Shown in pieces: positions 1 through 9,154 of a stretch of 64,000 nt of DNA. The position numbers and the translations under genes are program-made. This DNA is from Tritrichomonas musculus. Taxonomy: Eukaryota > Parabasalia > Tritrichomonadida > Tritrichomonadidae. Position 1 is the stretch's first letter. Each line of letters begins with the position of its first letter. Where the stretch lies: assembly GCA_039105265.1 (NCBI GenBank), contig JAPFFF010000004.1:6801501-6865500 (forward strand). The letters run 5' to 3'. The notes under the pieces were generated by a model. That model was given only the letters and a program-made list of their open reading frames with translations. It had not been told where the DNA came from and ran no database searches.

Positions 1-2715
1 AATGATGAAGAAGAATTATATAAACTTGATGAATTGGAAAGGTTTACAGATTCAAATAACATTTGCTATTTATTATCAAATAAAGCAAAAGTTGCAAAGA
101 TTTCTAAATCACCAAAAGCAAAAGGTGAAGTCACTGTTAAAACATTTGTTAGGTATAATAATGAAAAATATAAAGTCATTGGTATTTGCGAAGAAGCTTT
201 TTTAGACTCTCCAATTAAAAAGCTCACTTTCCTAGAAGATTCTGGAGTTAAATCAATAGGCAGTTCTGCCTTTAAAAAGTCAGCACTTGAAGAACTTAAT
301 ATTCCTGCAAGTTGCATTTTATTGAATGACAATTGGTGTAAAGGTGCTGAAAATTTGAAGCTAGTCCAAGTTGACATAAACAATCAGAACATTTGTAATG
401 AAAACGGTTTTATTATGTTAAAGAAAAGAATTAGAAATAAGTATAAAATTGAGAACACAAATGACATCCTTTTTGTTCCTTGTGAAACAGGTTGTGAAAT
501 ATCAATTCAATCAAGCATTGAAAGAATTGGTAATTATTCATTTGCTAATTGTGAAATGATTGAAACAATTGAAGCAAATAATTCTTCCCTTAGAATGATT
601 GATTCTTATTCATTTTACAATTGCATTAACCTGAAAAAAATTCATGTGTCTGGAGCGTCGAGATTGACTCTTGGAAGCCACATTTTTGCTGGCACGTCTT
701 TGTCAACATTAATGATTGAATGTAAAGAACTGATTATTTGCAAGCATTGCTTCAGTAATTGTTTATCATTACAAGATATCAACTTTAAACAAATAATTAA
801 AATTGTAATGGCTTCAAAAGCTTTTAAAAAATGCAAAAATCTTGAAAAAATTGCAATTAAAAAAGCATCTGAAATTCAAATAGGTAATGAATGTTTTTAT
901 AATTTAGATAAATTAAAATCTTTAAAGCTATCTTCAGATTCAATTACATTTGGTGATAATTTCATTAAAGGATGTTCTTCTTTGACTTCTCTGAAAATTA
1001 AAAGTATTAATAACATAATTGTGCAATCTAACATGTTTGATGATTGCAAAATGCTTAAAGATATTAAATTTGACACATTGTCAAGACTGAAATTATGCGA
1101 TGGATGCCTAAAACAATTGAAAAATATTGAAAATATTGAAATTATTAGTAATCATTTTGACACTTATGGTTCTTTTTGTTTCCAAAATTGTTCCACACTC
1201 AAAAAACTCATTTTGAATTTAAAAAAAGACATTTGTTTACCAAAAGAATTTTTGGATGGATGCAAATCTTTATCAACACTTCAAGTCACAACTTTGGAGT
1301 CAATTGATATTCCAAAAGGCTCAATGAATGGACTTGAAAAACTACAAAATGTAAAATTAAGTGGTAAAAAAGTTATAATTGATGATGATTGCTTTAATAA
1401 TTGTGATTCACTTAATAAAATTGAAATTATAGAATCAGAATATATCAAAATATGTAACAATGGATTCAAAAATTGCAACAAATTTGAAATAATTGAGTTG
1501 ATATGCAAAAATAATTCTGAAAACACACCAAAAATTCAATTAGAAGAGCATTGTTTTAAAAATGCCAAAAGTTTAAAAGATATAACATTCACTGGTGGAG
1601 AAACAAGCATCAGAAACAACTGCTTGAAAGACTGCATATCACTTGACAAAATTTCATTCGTTAAAGCTGGAAAAATCGCTTTTTCAAAAGAGCAATTTAT
1701 GAATTGCCCATTATCCAACATAATCATTGAATCAAATTCATCTGTTAATCTTGATACTAATTGTTTTCAAGGATCCAAGAATCTTGAAATCATCACAATT
1801 TCTGGTAAAAATGTTACATTGAATGATGGTTGCTTCCAAAATTGTCCTTCTTTGAAAACCATTGTTTTTCATCCTGTGTCAAATGTTACACTTGGATCGT
1901 CAGTGTTTTTAAAATGCCCACAACTAACGTATATAAACATTGAAACAGGGTCTAATTTGACTATTGGTGAAAGCTGCTTCAAAGGACTAAATATCGCTAA
2001 AGTTTCATTGCAAAGTGGAGGCAATATAAGAATCGCCAAAAACAGCTTCCAAAATTGCTCTTTCATTTCATCATTGGAAATCCCAAAGGCAAAAGAAATT
2101 GTGCTAGAGAGTGAAGCATTTAGTGGATGTAAAAATCTTGAAGATATTGAAATAAAATCATCAAAACTGACAGTTGGCGCGTGGTGCTTTTATTGCAATG
2201 CAAGTTTGAAAACGATAAAAATTGAGACTGAAGAATTGAATCTTTTTGAAAATTGTTTTTCAAAGCTTGAAAAGTTGGCGACGGTTGAATTGAAATGTAA
2301 AGATATAATAACGCAACAGAATTGTTTCTGTCGATGCATTTCACTCAAAAATATCTCGCTGCCTGATTCAGAAAAAGTCACTTTTGGACACAATTCATTT
2401 GATGGATGTTGCAGTATTGATAATATCACAATCAATGCAAAATTGAGTTTTAAAGCATGCAATTACTGCTTCAGTGGGGCAAGCAAGCTTGGTTCTATTA
2501 CAATCAATAGTGATAATGTTACATTTGAAAATTTCTGTTTTTATAGGTGCACATTACTTCAGCAAGTTTCTTGTTTATCTGCAAAATCTTTCACATATTG
2601 TAATACTTCTTTTTATGGAGCATCAAAATCATTAAAATATAATATTAATAATGATGCTAACAAAAAGCAAATTGTTACAAAATCTGTAATTAATTACCCA
2701 AAAATTGACATATGA
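1..2715 (+). CDS. BspA-like leucine-rich repeat protein (5' end outside window)
   Basis: The frame is open from the first base of the window to a TGA stop at 2713-2715, so the start lies upstream and 904 residues are visible. The whole protein is built from short repeats of about 23 residues with the pattern F-x-x-C-x-x-L-x-x-I followed by a short strand, the Treponema pallidum-type LRR (TpLRR/LRR_5) found in BspA-like proteins. Trichomonads carry hundreds of such genes, many encoding surface or secreted proteins thought to bind host cells or bacteria. No membrane segment is visible in the last residues, and the signal peptide, if any, is not in the window. Cys and Asn at the turn positions (NCxxL, GCxxL, KCxxL) recur throughout. 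The family call is firm; the cell-surface role is inference. Confidence 0.88.
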   Translation, partial: NDEEELYKLDELERFTDSNNICYLLSNKAKVAKISKSPKAKGEVTVKTFVRYNNEKYKVIGICEEAFLDSPIKKLTFLEDSGVKSIGSSAFKKSALEELNIPASCILLNDNWCKGAENLKLVQVDINNQNICNENGFIMLKKRIRNKYKIENTNDILFVPCETGCEISIQSSIERIGNYSFANCEMIETIEANNSSLRMIDSYSFYNCINLKKIHVSGASRLTLGSHIFAGTSLSTLMIECKELIICKHCFSNCLSLQDINFKQIIKIVMASKAFKKCKNLEKIAIKKASEIQIGNECFYNLDKLKSLKLSSDSITFGDNFIKGCSSLTSLKIKSINNIIVQSNMFDDCKMLKDIKFDTLSRLKLCDGCLKQLKNIENIEIISNHFDTYGSFCFQNCSTLKKLILNLKKDICLPKEFLDGCKSLSTLQVTTLESIDIPKGSMNGLEKLQNVKLSGKKVIIDDDCFNNCDSLNKIEIIESEYIKICNNGFKNCNKFEIIELICKNNSENTPKIQLEEHCFKNAKSLKDITFTGGETSIRNNCLKDCISLDKISFVKAGKIAFSKEQFMNCPLSNIIIESNSSVNLDTNCFQGSKNLEIITISGKNVTLNDGCFQNCPSLKTIVFHPVSNVTLGSSVFLKCPQLTYINIETGSNLTIGESCFKGLNIAKVSLQSGGNIRIAKNSFQNCSFISSLEIPKAKEIVLESEAFSGCKNLEDIEIKSSKLTVGAWCFYCNASLKTIKIETEELNLFENCFSKLEKLATVELKCKDIITQQNCFCRCISLKNISLPDSEKVTFGHNSFDGCCSIDNITINAKLSFKACNYCFSGASKLGSITINSDNVTFENFCFYRCTLLQQVSCLSAKSFTYCNTSFYGASKSLKYNINNDANKKQIVTKSVINYPKIDI

Positions 2716-3176
2716 ATATACTTGCTGCTTCATAAAAAATAATCTCAATTCATTTGTGCTGAACAATCATTATATTTATCAATCGTTTTTTTTTTTTTTT
2801 TTTTTTGAAAAATCTTGATTCTTCATTTATATTAACAGGAGCTTCTTCTCCATTATAAAGCATTCAACCAAAATTAAAAAATATTATTTATCTAATCTTT
2901 CTTTGAAGCATTATTTAATATTTAAATGCCTTTTTTATTTTGGATCAGAATATTAATTTTTTTCTACAAACATATAATTCTTATCGGCATAATCTATTAA
3001 GGAATATTTTTAAATTAACTATCAAGCTTTTTGAATGTAATTCTGAGATTTATTGAATTACTGGAAGATAATCAATTGAAAAGTAAAAAAATAAATAAAA
3101 TATTATTTCAAATATTCAATAAATTCAGAAATACTGACCAATGATAAAATAAAATTGATCAAATGAATAAATGAGT
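2716..3176. other. intergenic, A+T-rich, no gene seen
   Basis: This spacer between the LRR gene and the HAD gene holds a run of 21 T at 2786-2806 and otherwise low-complexity A+T sequence. I see no coding remnant. Confidence 0.6.
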
Positions 3177-3182
3177 TCATTT
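3177..3182 (+). promoter_or_regulatory. putative Inr element of the HAD gene
   Basis: The word TCATTT lies about 14 bases before the ATG at 3192. It fits the trichomonad initiator consensus TCA(+1)Y(T/A), which normally sits within about 20 bases of the start codon. A TCAT word is common in A+T-rich DNA, so this is only supportive. Confidence 0.4.
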
Positions 3183-3191
3183 TTAATATAA

Positions 3192-3875
3192 ATGTCTAAT
3201 TGTTGGCCTCACCCAATTAAAGCTATTGTTTTTGATAATGATGGAACCTTTCTTGATACGATGGGAATCTTTATACAAGCAATGAACGATGTTATTGGAC
3301 AACCTGTTACTGACGAATTCATCCATAGAGTTAATGGAATGGAGGCGGCCAAAGTCAACAAAGAAGCAATTGATGAATATAAATTAAGTTTATCATTGGA
3401 AGAATTTACAACAAAATGTAATATAATTTTACACAAACTTTTACTCGAAAGTAAACCTTTTACAGGAGTTGTGGAACTTGTAAAGAAACTAAAACAAATG
3501 GGATACAAAGTTGGACTCGCAACAAGTGACGATTATCAAAGGACCAAAATTAAATTTCAAAATAAACCAGATGTTTTATCCGTATTTGATGCTATTTTAA
3601 CCCGTAACGATGTAAAGCATGCGAAACCTGATCCAGAAATTTTCATAAAATGTGCACACAAACTTGGAGTTACTGATCCTTCAAATGTTCTCGTTTTTGA
3701 GGATGCAATCAATGGAATCAAAGCAGCAAATAGCGCTGGAATGGCATCAGCATTCTTTGCAAATGGAAATACTGAATGCGAAAAATATTTCGAAAAATAT
3801 GGAGGAAGTCCATCATATATTTTCCACAAATATGAAGATTTTGATATGTCTAAATTTATTTGGAATACTAATTGA
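3192..3875 (+). CDS. HAD-superfamily hydrolase (beta-phosphoglucomutase / phosphoglycolate phosphatase-like)
   Basis: This 227-residue protein has the full set of haloacid-dehalogenase phosphatase motifs. Motif I is DNDGT with the nucleophile Asp15 and the acid/base Asp17; motif II is Thr111-Ser112 after a hydrophobic strand; motif III Lys is Lys145 in KHAKPDPE; motif IV is Glu170-Asp171 in VFEDAINGIKAA. The helical cap between motifs I and II (about residues 25-90) marks subfamily IA, which includes phosphoglycolate phosphatase, beta-phosphoglucomutase and sugar or nucleotide phosphatases. Length is normal for the family and nothing is missing. No signal peptide is visible, so it is probably cytosolic. 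The exact substrate cannot be read from the sequence. The start is supported by an Inr-like word close upstream. Confidence 0.9.
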   Translation: MSNCWPHPIKAIVFDNDGTFLDTMGIFIQAMNDVIGQPVTDEFIHRVNGMEAAKVNKEAIDEYKLSLSLEEFTTKCNIILHKLLLESKPFTGVVELVKKLKQMGYKVGLATSDDYQRTKIKFQNKPDVLSVFDAILTRNDVKHAKPDPEIFIKCAHKLGVTDPSNVLVFEDAINGIKAANSAGMASAFFANGNTECEKYFEKYGGSPSYIFHKYEDFDMSKFIWNTN

Positions 3876-3909
3876 GGTTGTTTGATTAAAAATATCTATC
3901 TTGATTTTA

Positions 3910-3914
<5 letters not shown>

Positions 3915-3963
<49 letters not shown>
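3915..3963. repeat. poly-T homopolymer of about 49 bases, followed by poly-A
   Basis: A run of about 49 T starts about 40 bases after the HAD stop codon; a run of A begins a few bases later (3970 on). Length in assemblies of such tracts is unreliable. Confidence 0.9.
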
Positions 3964-3964
<1 letters not shown>

Positions 3965-4016
3965 ATTCATAAAAAAAAAAAAAATATTAAAACAAAAATA
4001 AAGAAAAAAAATTTTC

Positions 4017-4319
4017 ATGCTTGCTCCTGATGTAGATCCAACAATAGTTTTAAAACGTGATGATGAACTTGAATCAAATATTTTTTAAGTTTTGGGTTTT
4101 TCAAATATCAAACCATATTTACACTCAAATAGCATCATACATTCAAGATAAACTCCAGAAAATATTTTTATTGATGATTTCATTCATCTAAAACTAGGAT
4201 CTCATGATTTTTCAAAGGAAAAAGATAACATTTTTATTTCAATGTTAGAGGTTTATTATGCACTTGAAAGATCAAATAAAGATAATAACTACTCCAAAAG
4301 TTGGTTCTTCATTAATTAA
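4017..4319 (+). pseudogene. protein kinase remnant
   Basis: One reading frame (from 4017) can be followed with two in-frame stops. It contains PYLHSNSIIHS, then TPENIFIDDFIHLKLGSHDF. This matches kinase subdomains VIb to VII (YLHS-x-x-IIHRDLKPENI-LID ... DFG), with the catalytic HRD region interrupted by a stop. Only this central piece is recognisable; no ATP-binding lobe and no C-lobe follow. It is a host-gene fossil, likely a cousin of the tandem-kinase genes abundant in trichomonads. Confidence 0.6.
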
Positions 4320-4440
4320 AGTTGAGATGTATACAATGTTTTTTTAACTCAAATTTCTAATAAAAAAAATTCTTTTAGAAATTTGCTCGGGAAAATGCAA
4401 ATATTGAATATATTCAATATATTGATTTAAAAAAATTCAA

Positions 4441-5290
4441 ATTTTTAATACAACCCATAATGCTTTAAATAAGCATCAAAAGAAATATTAAATTCTTTCA
4501 TTGGATCTTTATTGCTTTGTTTCAAAACTTGTTGACAGAATGGAACATATTTCATTGTAGTTGAACATGAAATAGCAGTTAAACAAGCAGTATCATAAAC
4601 ATTAGGCAACTTATATCTTTTAGGTAGGATTCCATTAACATTACATTTTTCATCATTTCCAGTAATAATAGTACCATCAGAAAATACATTTGTTATTTGA
4701 CTTTCAGATTCACTTTTTTTAGTTAATTGAGATTTATCAATAAAATTTGTATTTGTTTCACCATTTGATGCTTCAAAAACAATTCCTTGTACATCAGTTA
4801 AAAATGAAATAACTTTAAAACAGTTCCTGAGATTGAATGCCCTATTGAAAATAGTGATTGACGAGAAAAATTAAATTGATTATATAAATTTGAAACTGAT
4901 TTTAATTATTTGGTTGAAAAATCATCAATATAAAAAATATGTTTATTAATCCATTCAATACGAAGACAAATATCTGTAGCAATGCTTCTAATAAATGAAT
5001 AAAATAGTAAGAAATTTTCTAAAATTGATGGAATATATGTTCGACCAACTGTTTCTATAAAAAATCCAAAATTCCGTGCATCTTCATAACTGCCACCAAT
5101 AATATAAGCAATAATTGATTAGTTGTAAATAAGAAATTTTAATCTTCAATTCTTTTTTATTTATTTAGCTAAATAACAGCTGCGGTAATTGATAAATGGA
5201 AGTGGAAATGGCCAAACTTTAAAAGAATCATTTTCTTCGCCATCAATGTGAATTTCAATAATTGACTAATTATCAAATAATGATGATTGA
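4441..5290 (-). pseudogene. lipase-like (GHSxxG) hydrolase remnant
   Basis: On the minus strand, open stretches in more than one frame join into a recognisable protein-like series. The upstream part reads SFKVWPFPLPFINYRSC, then GGSYEDARNFGFFIETVGR and, after an in-frame stop, IGHSISGTVLK. The frame then shifts to VISFLTDVQGIVFEAS and runs to DACLKHYG-like residues and a stop near 4448. The GHSxSG motif resembles the nucleophile elbow of class-3-type lipases, and the conserved feel of the flanks suggests a once-functional gene. At least one frameshift and one stop are visible and no ATG gives a long protein. The family name is tentative. Confidence 0.45.
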
Positions 5291-5412
5291 ATGTAAAAAA
5301 AATTGATAACAAAAAGAAAGTTTGATTTTTAAAATATTTCTTTAAGTGACTATGCAAAAGAAAAAAATTATTAATAGACTGGTTTTTTAATTGATTTTAT
5401 TTTTTAATATGC

Positions 5413-7557
5413 TTACTCTTCATCATCGTTATCAATTTCACTCTTCAATTTTAAAAGAGATTTACTCCAATATAAACGTGATTTACTCTTAACTCTGGTA
5501 TTTGATGTTGAAGTTGCTTTTTTCTTTGCTTTGGATAATTCAGGAGGATTATAAATATGATCAATTTTATTCACAAATTCTAAAAACATATCCTCATCCA
5601 CTATTTCAAATTTGACAAAACTTTTATTGTTTTTTAATTGATCAAGTATTTGATCAAATGTTGGCCTGTCTTCAGGATTTTGAGCCCAACAATCTTCAAT
5701 CAATTTTCTATAACACATTGGTAAAGCATATTTGTATTTTGGTCTTTTCTTTAGATTAACAACTTCATTAATAAGCTGATAAATGCATTTTGAATCTTTG
5801 AATGGCTTTTCATTAGTTAATATTTCATAGACAGTAATTCCAAAAGAATAAACATCGCCAGCTTTTGAATATTTAGAAGATTGCCAAATTTCAGGAGCAA
5901 TATGGGTCGGGGTGCCCCTAACCTTATTTTTTTCAATGAAAAAATCTTTATTTGCTTTTTCAGAAAGATCTTCAGATAATCCAAAATCAGATACTTTAGG
6001 AGCAAAATTTTCGTCAATAAGAATATTTGCTGCTTTCAAGTCAAGATGAAGAATGTTCATATGATGAAGATAAGACATGGCTGAAGCAATTCCATATATG
6101 TTAATGAGCCTCTTTGTAGGATTCCATTCTATTTCATATTGAGATTCTTCATTTAATTGAAGGATATGATCAAGTGATCCATTCTTTACATATTCAGTGA
6201 TAATCATTGGTTTAAATTCTTTATCAAAATCATATCCACTGTATCCAATGAATTTGATAATCGAAGGATGATCTACACGCAGCAATATATCAACTTCCTT
6301 TGATAAATTAATTGCATCCGTATCTTCCATTTCTTTTGAATCTTCATCAATCTCTCTTTTTGATATTTTAGCAACAAATATTTGACCTGTTTTTTTATCA
6401 ATGATTTTGTAAGCATCAGCATAATTACCTTCACCAATTTTGCTTTGCTTTGAAAATTTATCAATACTTATTGATTTGACATTCAATTTTAATGATAAAT
6501 CTTCATCTTTTTTATCTTCTCCTTTTTTTGTATCTTCTTCTTCTTCTTTATCTTTTTCCTCTTTTTTATCTTCTTCATCTTTTTTATCTTTTTCTTCTTT
6601 TTCATCTTCTTCTGACTTATCGTTATAGTCAGCAGCATCTTTCATTTCACGGCCACAATTATTATCCTCCAAATAAAATTCATTTCTTCGATAATTACCA
6701 AATTTAAAATATTCAGCTCCAATACTATCCAAAAATTCATAGTTGTCATCAATAATCTGAACAATTTCAGCAAATGTTGGTCGGCTATTTGGATCTGGGG
6801 CCCAACATTTTTCAATGAGCATTCGATAACATTCCGGTACTTTTGAAGGAATTGGTGGACGTTCACCATTGACTACTTTTGTAATTATTTCAAAAGGGCT
6901 CATATCTTGAAAAGGATGTTCTCCGGCTATTATTTCGTAGACAATTATTGCATATGAATAAACATCACTTGATTTCGTATATTCTTCACCTTTAAAAGTT
7001 TCTGGAGGAGTGTAAATTAATGTTTTTCCAAATTGGAAATGATCATCTCTTTTGAATCTTATTATTTGTGAATCAAAATCACAAATTTCTGGATGAATTC
7101 TTTCATTTTCAACAATATTGTTTGGATGTAAATTCCCATGAATTATGTTTTCTCCATGTAAGTATGCCATACCTAAAGCTATTCCATATATATTACAAAT
7201 TTGTAATGTTGGGGTTAATGAAAAAATATGTTTGCTTAAAGAACCTTTTTCTTTGTATTTTGATATAAGAACTAGGTGTTGTTCTCCTTCAAAATCGGTA
7301 AGAGAATAATTTGAAACTTCATTGATACATCGATGTTTGAGGCTTATAAGTTTATTTACATTCTTTTTGAGATTATTTATAAATTTATTTGGATACTTAT
7401 CCAAGTCATCATAATATTTTTTTGCTGCTAATTTAGTATATTTGAATCTTTTTTCTGTAGACTCAAATACTTCACCATATTTTCCTTTACCAATAAGTTT
7501 TTCTTTTGTATATTCATTGATATCAATTAATTTACTGTCGTAATCTGCCGACGACAT
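5413..7557 (-). CDS. tandem protein kinase: N-terminal pseudokinase plus C-terminal kinase
   Basis: This 714-residue protein holds two kinase-like domains. Domain 1 (about residues 19-272) has a Gly loop GKGKYGEV and Lys46, but its catalytic loop is HGNLHPNN (residues 140-147; catalytic Asp replaced by Asn) and its DFG is DFD (160-162). Domain 2 (about 369-645) has GEGNYADA (375-382), Lys397, catalytic loop HLDLKAAN with Asp506 and Asn511, intact DFG (524-526) and APE (554-556), so it looks active. Sequence around CW-x-x-x-P-x-x-RPTF in both domains is of tyrosine-kinase-like (TKL) type. A Lys/Glu/Asp linker of about 40 residues (315-353) separates them. The C-terminal tail (about 655-714) is basic and has no known domain. 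An allosteric role for domain 1, as in JAK kinases, is inference. Confidence 0.9.
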   Translation of the reverse strand: MSSADYDSKLIDINEYTKEKLIGKGKYGEVFESTEKRFKYTKLAAKKYYDDLDKYPNKFINNLKKNVNKLISLKHRCINEVSNYSLTDFEGEQHLVLISKYKEKGSLSKHIFSLTPTLQICNIYGIALGMAYLHGENIIHGNLHPNNIVENERIHPEICDFDSQIIRFKRDDHFQFGKTLIYTPPETFKGEEYTKSSDVYSYAIIVYEIIAGEHPFQDMSPFEIITKVVNGERPPIPSKVPECYRMLIEKCWAPDPNSRPTFAEIVQIIDDNYEFLDSIGAEYFKFGNYRRNEFYLEDNNCGREMKDAADYNDKSEEDEKEEKDKKDEEDKKEEKDKEEEEDTKKGEDKKDEDLSLKLNVKSISIDKFSKQSKIGEGNYADAYKIIDKKTGQIFVAKISKREIDEDSKEMEDTDAINLSKEVDILLRVDHPSIIKFIGYSGYDFDKEFKPMIITEYVKNGSLDHILQLNEESQYEIEWNPTKRLINIYGIASAMSYLHHMNILHLDLKAANILIDENFAPKVSDFGLSEDLSEKANKDFFIEKNKVRGTPTHIAPEIWQSSKYSKAGDVYSFGITVYEILTNEKPFKDSKCIYQLINEVVNLKKRPKYKYALPMCYRKLIEDCWAQNPEDRPTFDQILDQLKNNKSFVKFEIVDEDMFLEFVNKIDHIYNPPELSKAKKKATSTSNTRVKSKSRLYWSKSLLKLKSEIDNDDEE

Positions 7558-9154
7558 TTTAAAGAGTGCTTTTAAAAAAATTGAATTGGTTTTCTATTGA
7601 AAAAGTTATTTGACATAAATTTGTTCTCAAAAATGTTATTAAAGCAGAACCTGCCTCTATAAATGTGAAAAGACTATAACTTGAGTTTTTGTTTAATCGT
7701 TTATTTTTTAATATTGCTGAATGAAATATAAAATGAATCTTCTCTTTCAATCATCATCAATGTTTCAAGTATAAATTATTTTCATTTGACAGTCTTGTAT
7801 ATTTGATATAATTGTATATCTAAATAAATTTTTAATTTTAAAAATATATTAAAAACATATAAATCAGTGTTTTGATCAGTAACTATTTCCGAAAGAATAA
7901 AAAAGAAATAATTATTTATGATTAAATATTTTTTGTACTTGTATGATTGCAATGATAATTGTTGTAAAACTTAGGTTACCAAAGCAAGATTGAGAAAAAA
8001 CTCTGAAATTTTCAATGGAATTCTTTTGAATATTTTTCCTAATTGAATTTTGTGAGTAGAAAGTATTTTCTATATAGATTTAATCTTGTTAAGTCTCTAT
8101 TTTCTAGAGAAATTTCAAAAAAAGTAATTTTGAAGAAGAGGAAGAGCATTTTTTTCGAAGTTTGCAATAACCAAGAAATATGAGTCAATAACTTCAATGA
8201 GTTCTTTAAAAATTTAAAGTGAAAGAATATATATAAAAAGTATTTTATAAAAAATTAATAGAGAAATGCAATTTTTAGTAAAATATTAAAAGTTAACAGG
8301 AAAATTTTGAGATAAATGTTTTTTATTTTTAAAAATTTTTTGATCTGAATTATATTCAAAAATTCTGAGATATCTGAATTATTTTATCTATGATTCTTGG
8401 GATAGACAATAAGTTTTTGACTTAAAAAACAGTTGATCTATTTTACCAACATCATCTGATTATTTTTACAAATCAAAATCTGCCTTAAAGCAGTTACACA
8501 TACTTTTTGCAAAATACGCAATTTAATTCAGAACTTTATTTACTAATTTAATTTAATCTTTTCTCACAAACTCAAACTACTCTTCCATTTTATAAAAGTG
8601 GATCAGTTGCTGTTCCTTATAGTATTGATTTCAATTAATATTCAGAATCATTTTAAAAATATATGATTTTTATTAGTCTTCAAATCCTGAACAAAAGTAT
8701 TTCTTAAAGAGAAGATTACTGATTTGAAAGAAACTATTAATAAAATATCAAACAATTTCATTTAATATATTAAATTATTTTAAACTGAAAAAAAGTAAAG
8801 CCAAATAAGTTATCAAAAACAACTTTTTCAATGAATAATGAAAAAAATTTTTTTATTTTTATTTCTTACAAATGGATCCTCAACAAATGTACATTTCAGA
8901 GCTCACATACAATGAACAAAATAGCAGAACTCCTTAAAGGTGACCATTATAGAGATTAAATTACATCAGTCAAAGAATCTTTAGATATATTAAATCTTTA
9001 AAAACTGCCGTGTTTTTAACACATTTAATTAAGCAAAATAAGATAGATAATTAATAATTTTAAAAAAATCAATTTTATTGATAATTAAAATTTACAAATT
9101 ATTTTTTTATTTTTTTTGATAAAAAAATAAAAAAATAAATCCCATTTACACATT
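7558..9154. other. intergenic, A+T-rich, no gene seen
   Basis: About 1.6 kb between two minus-strand genes. I looked for coding remnants on both strands and found only short, unsupported open stretches (for example around 8575-8640 and 8870-8940). No transposon ends or tandem repeats were recognised. Confidence 0.5.
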
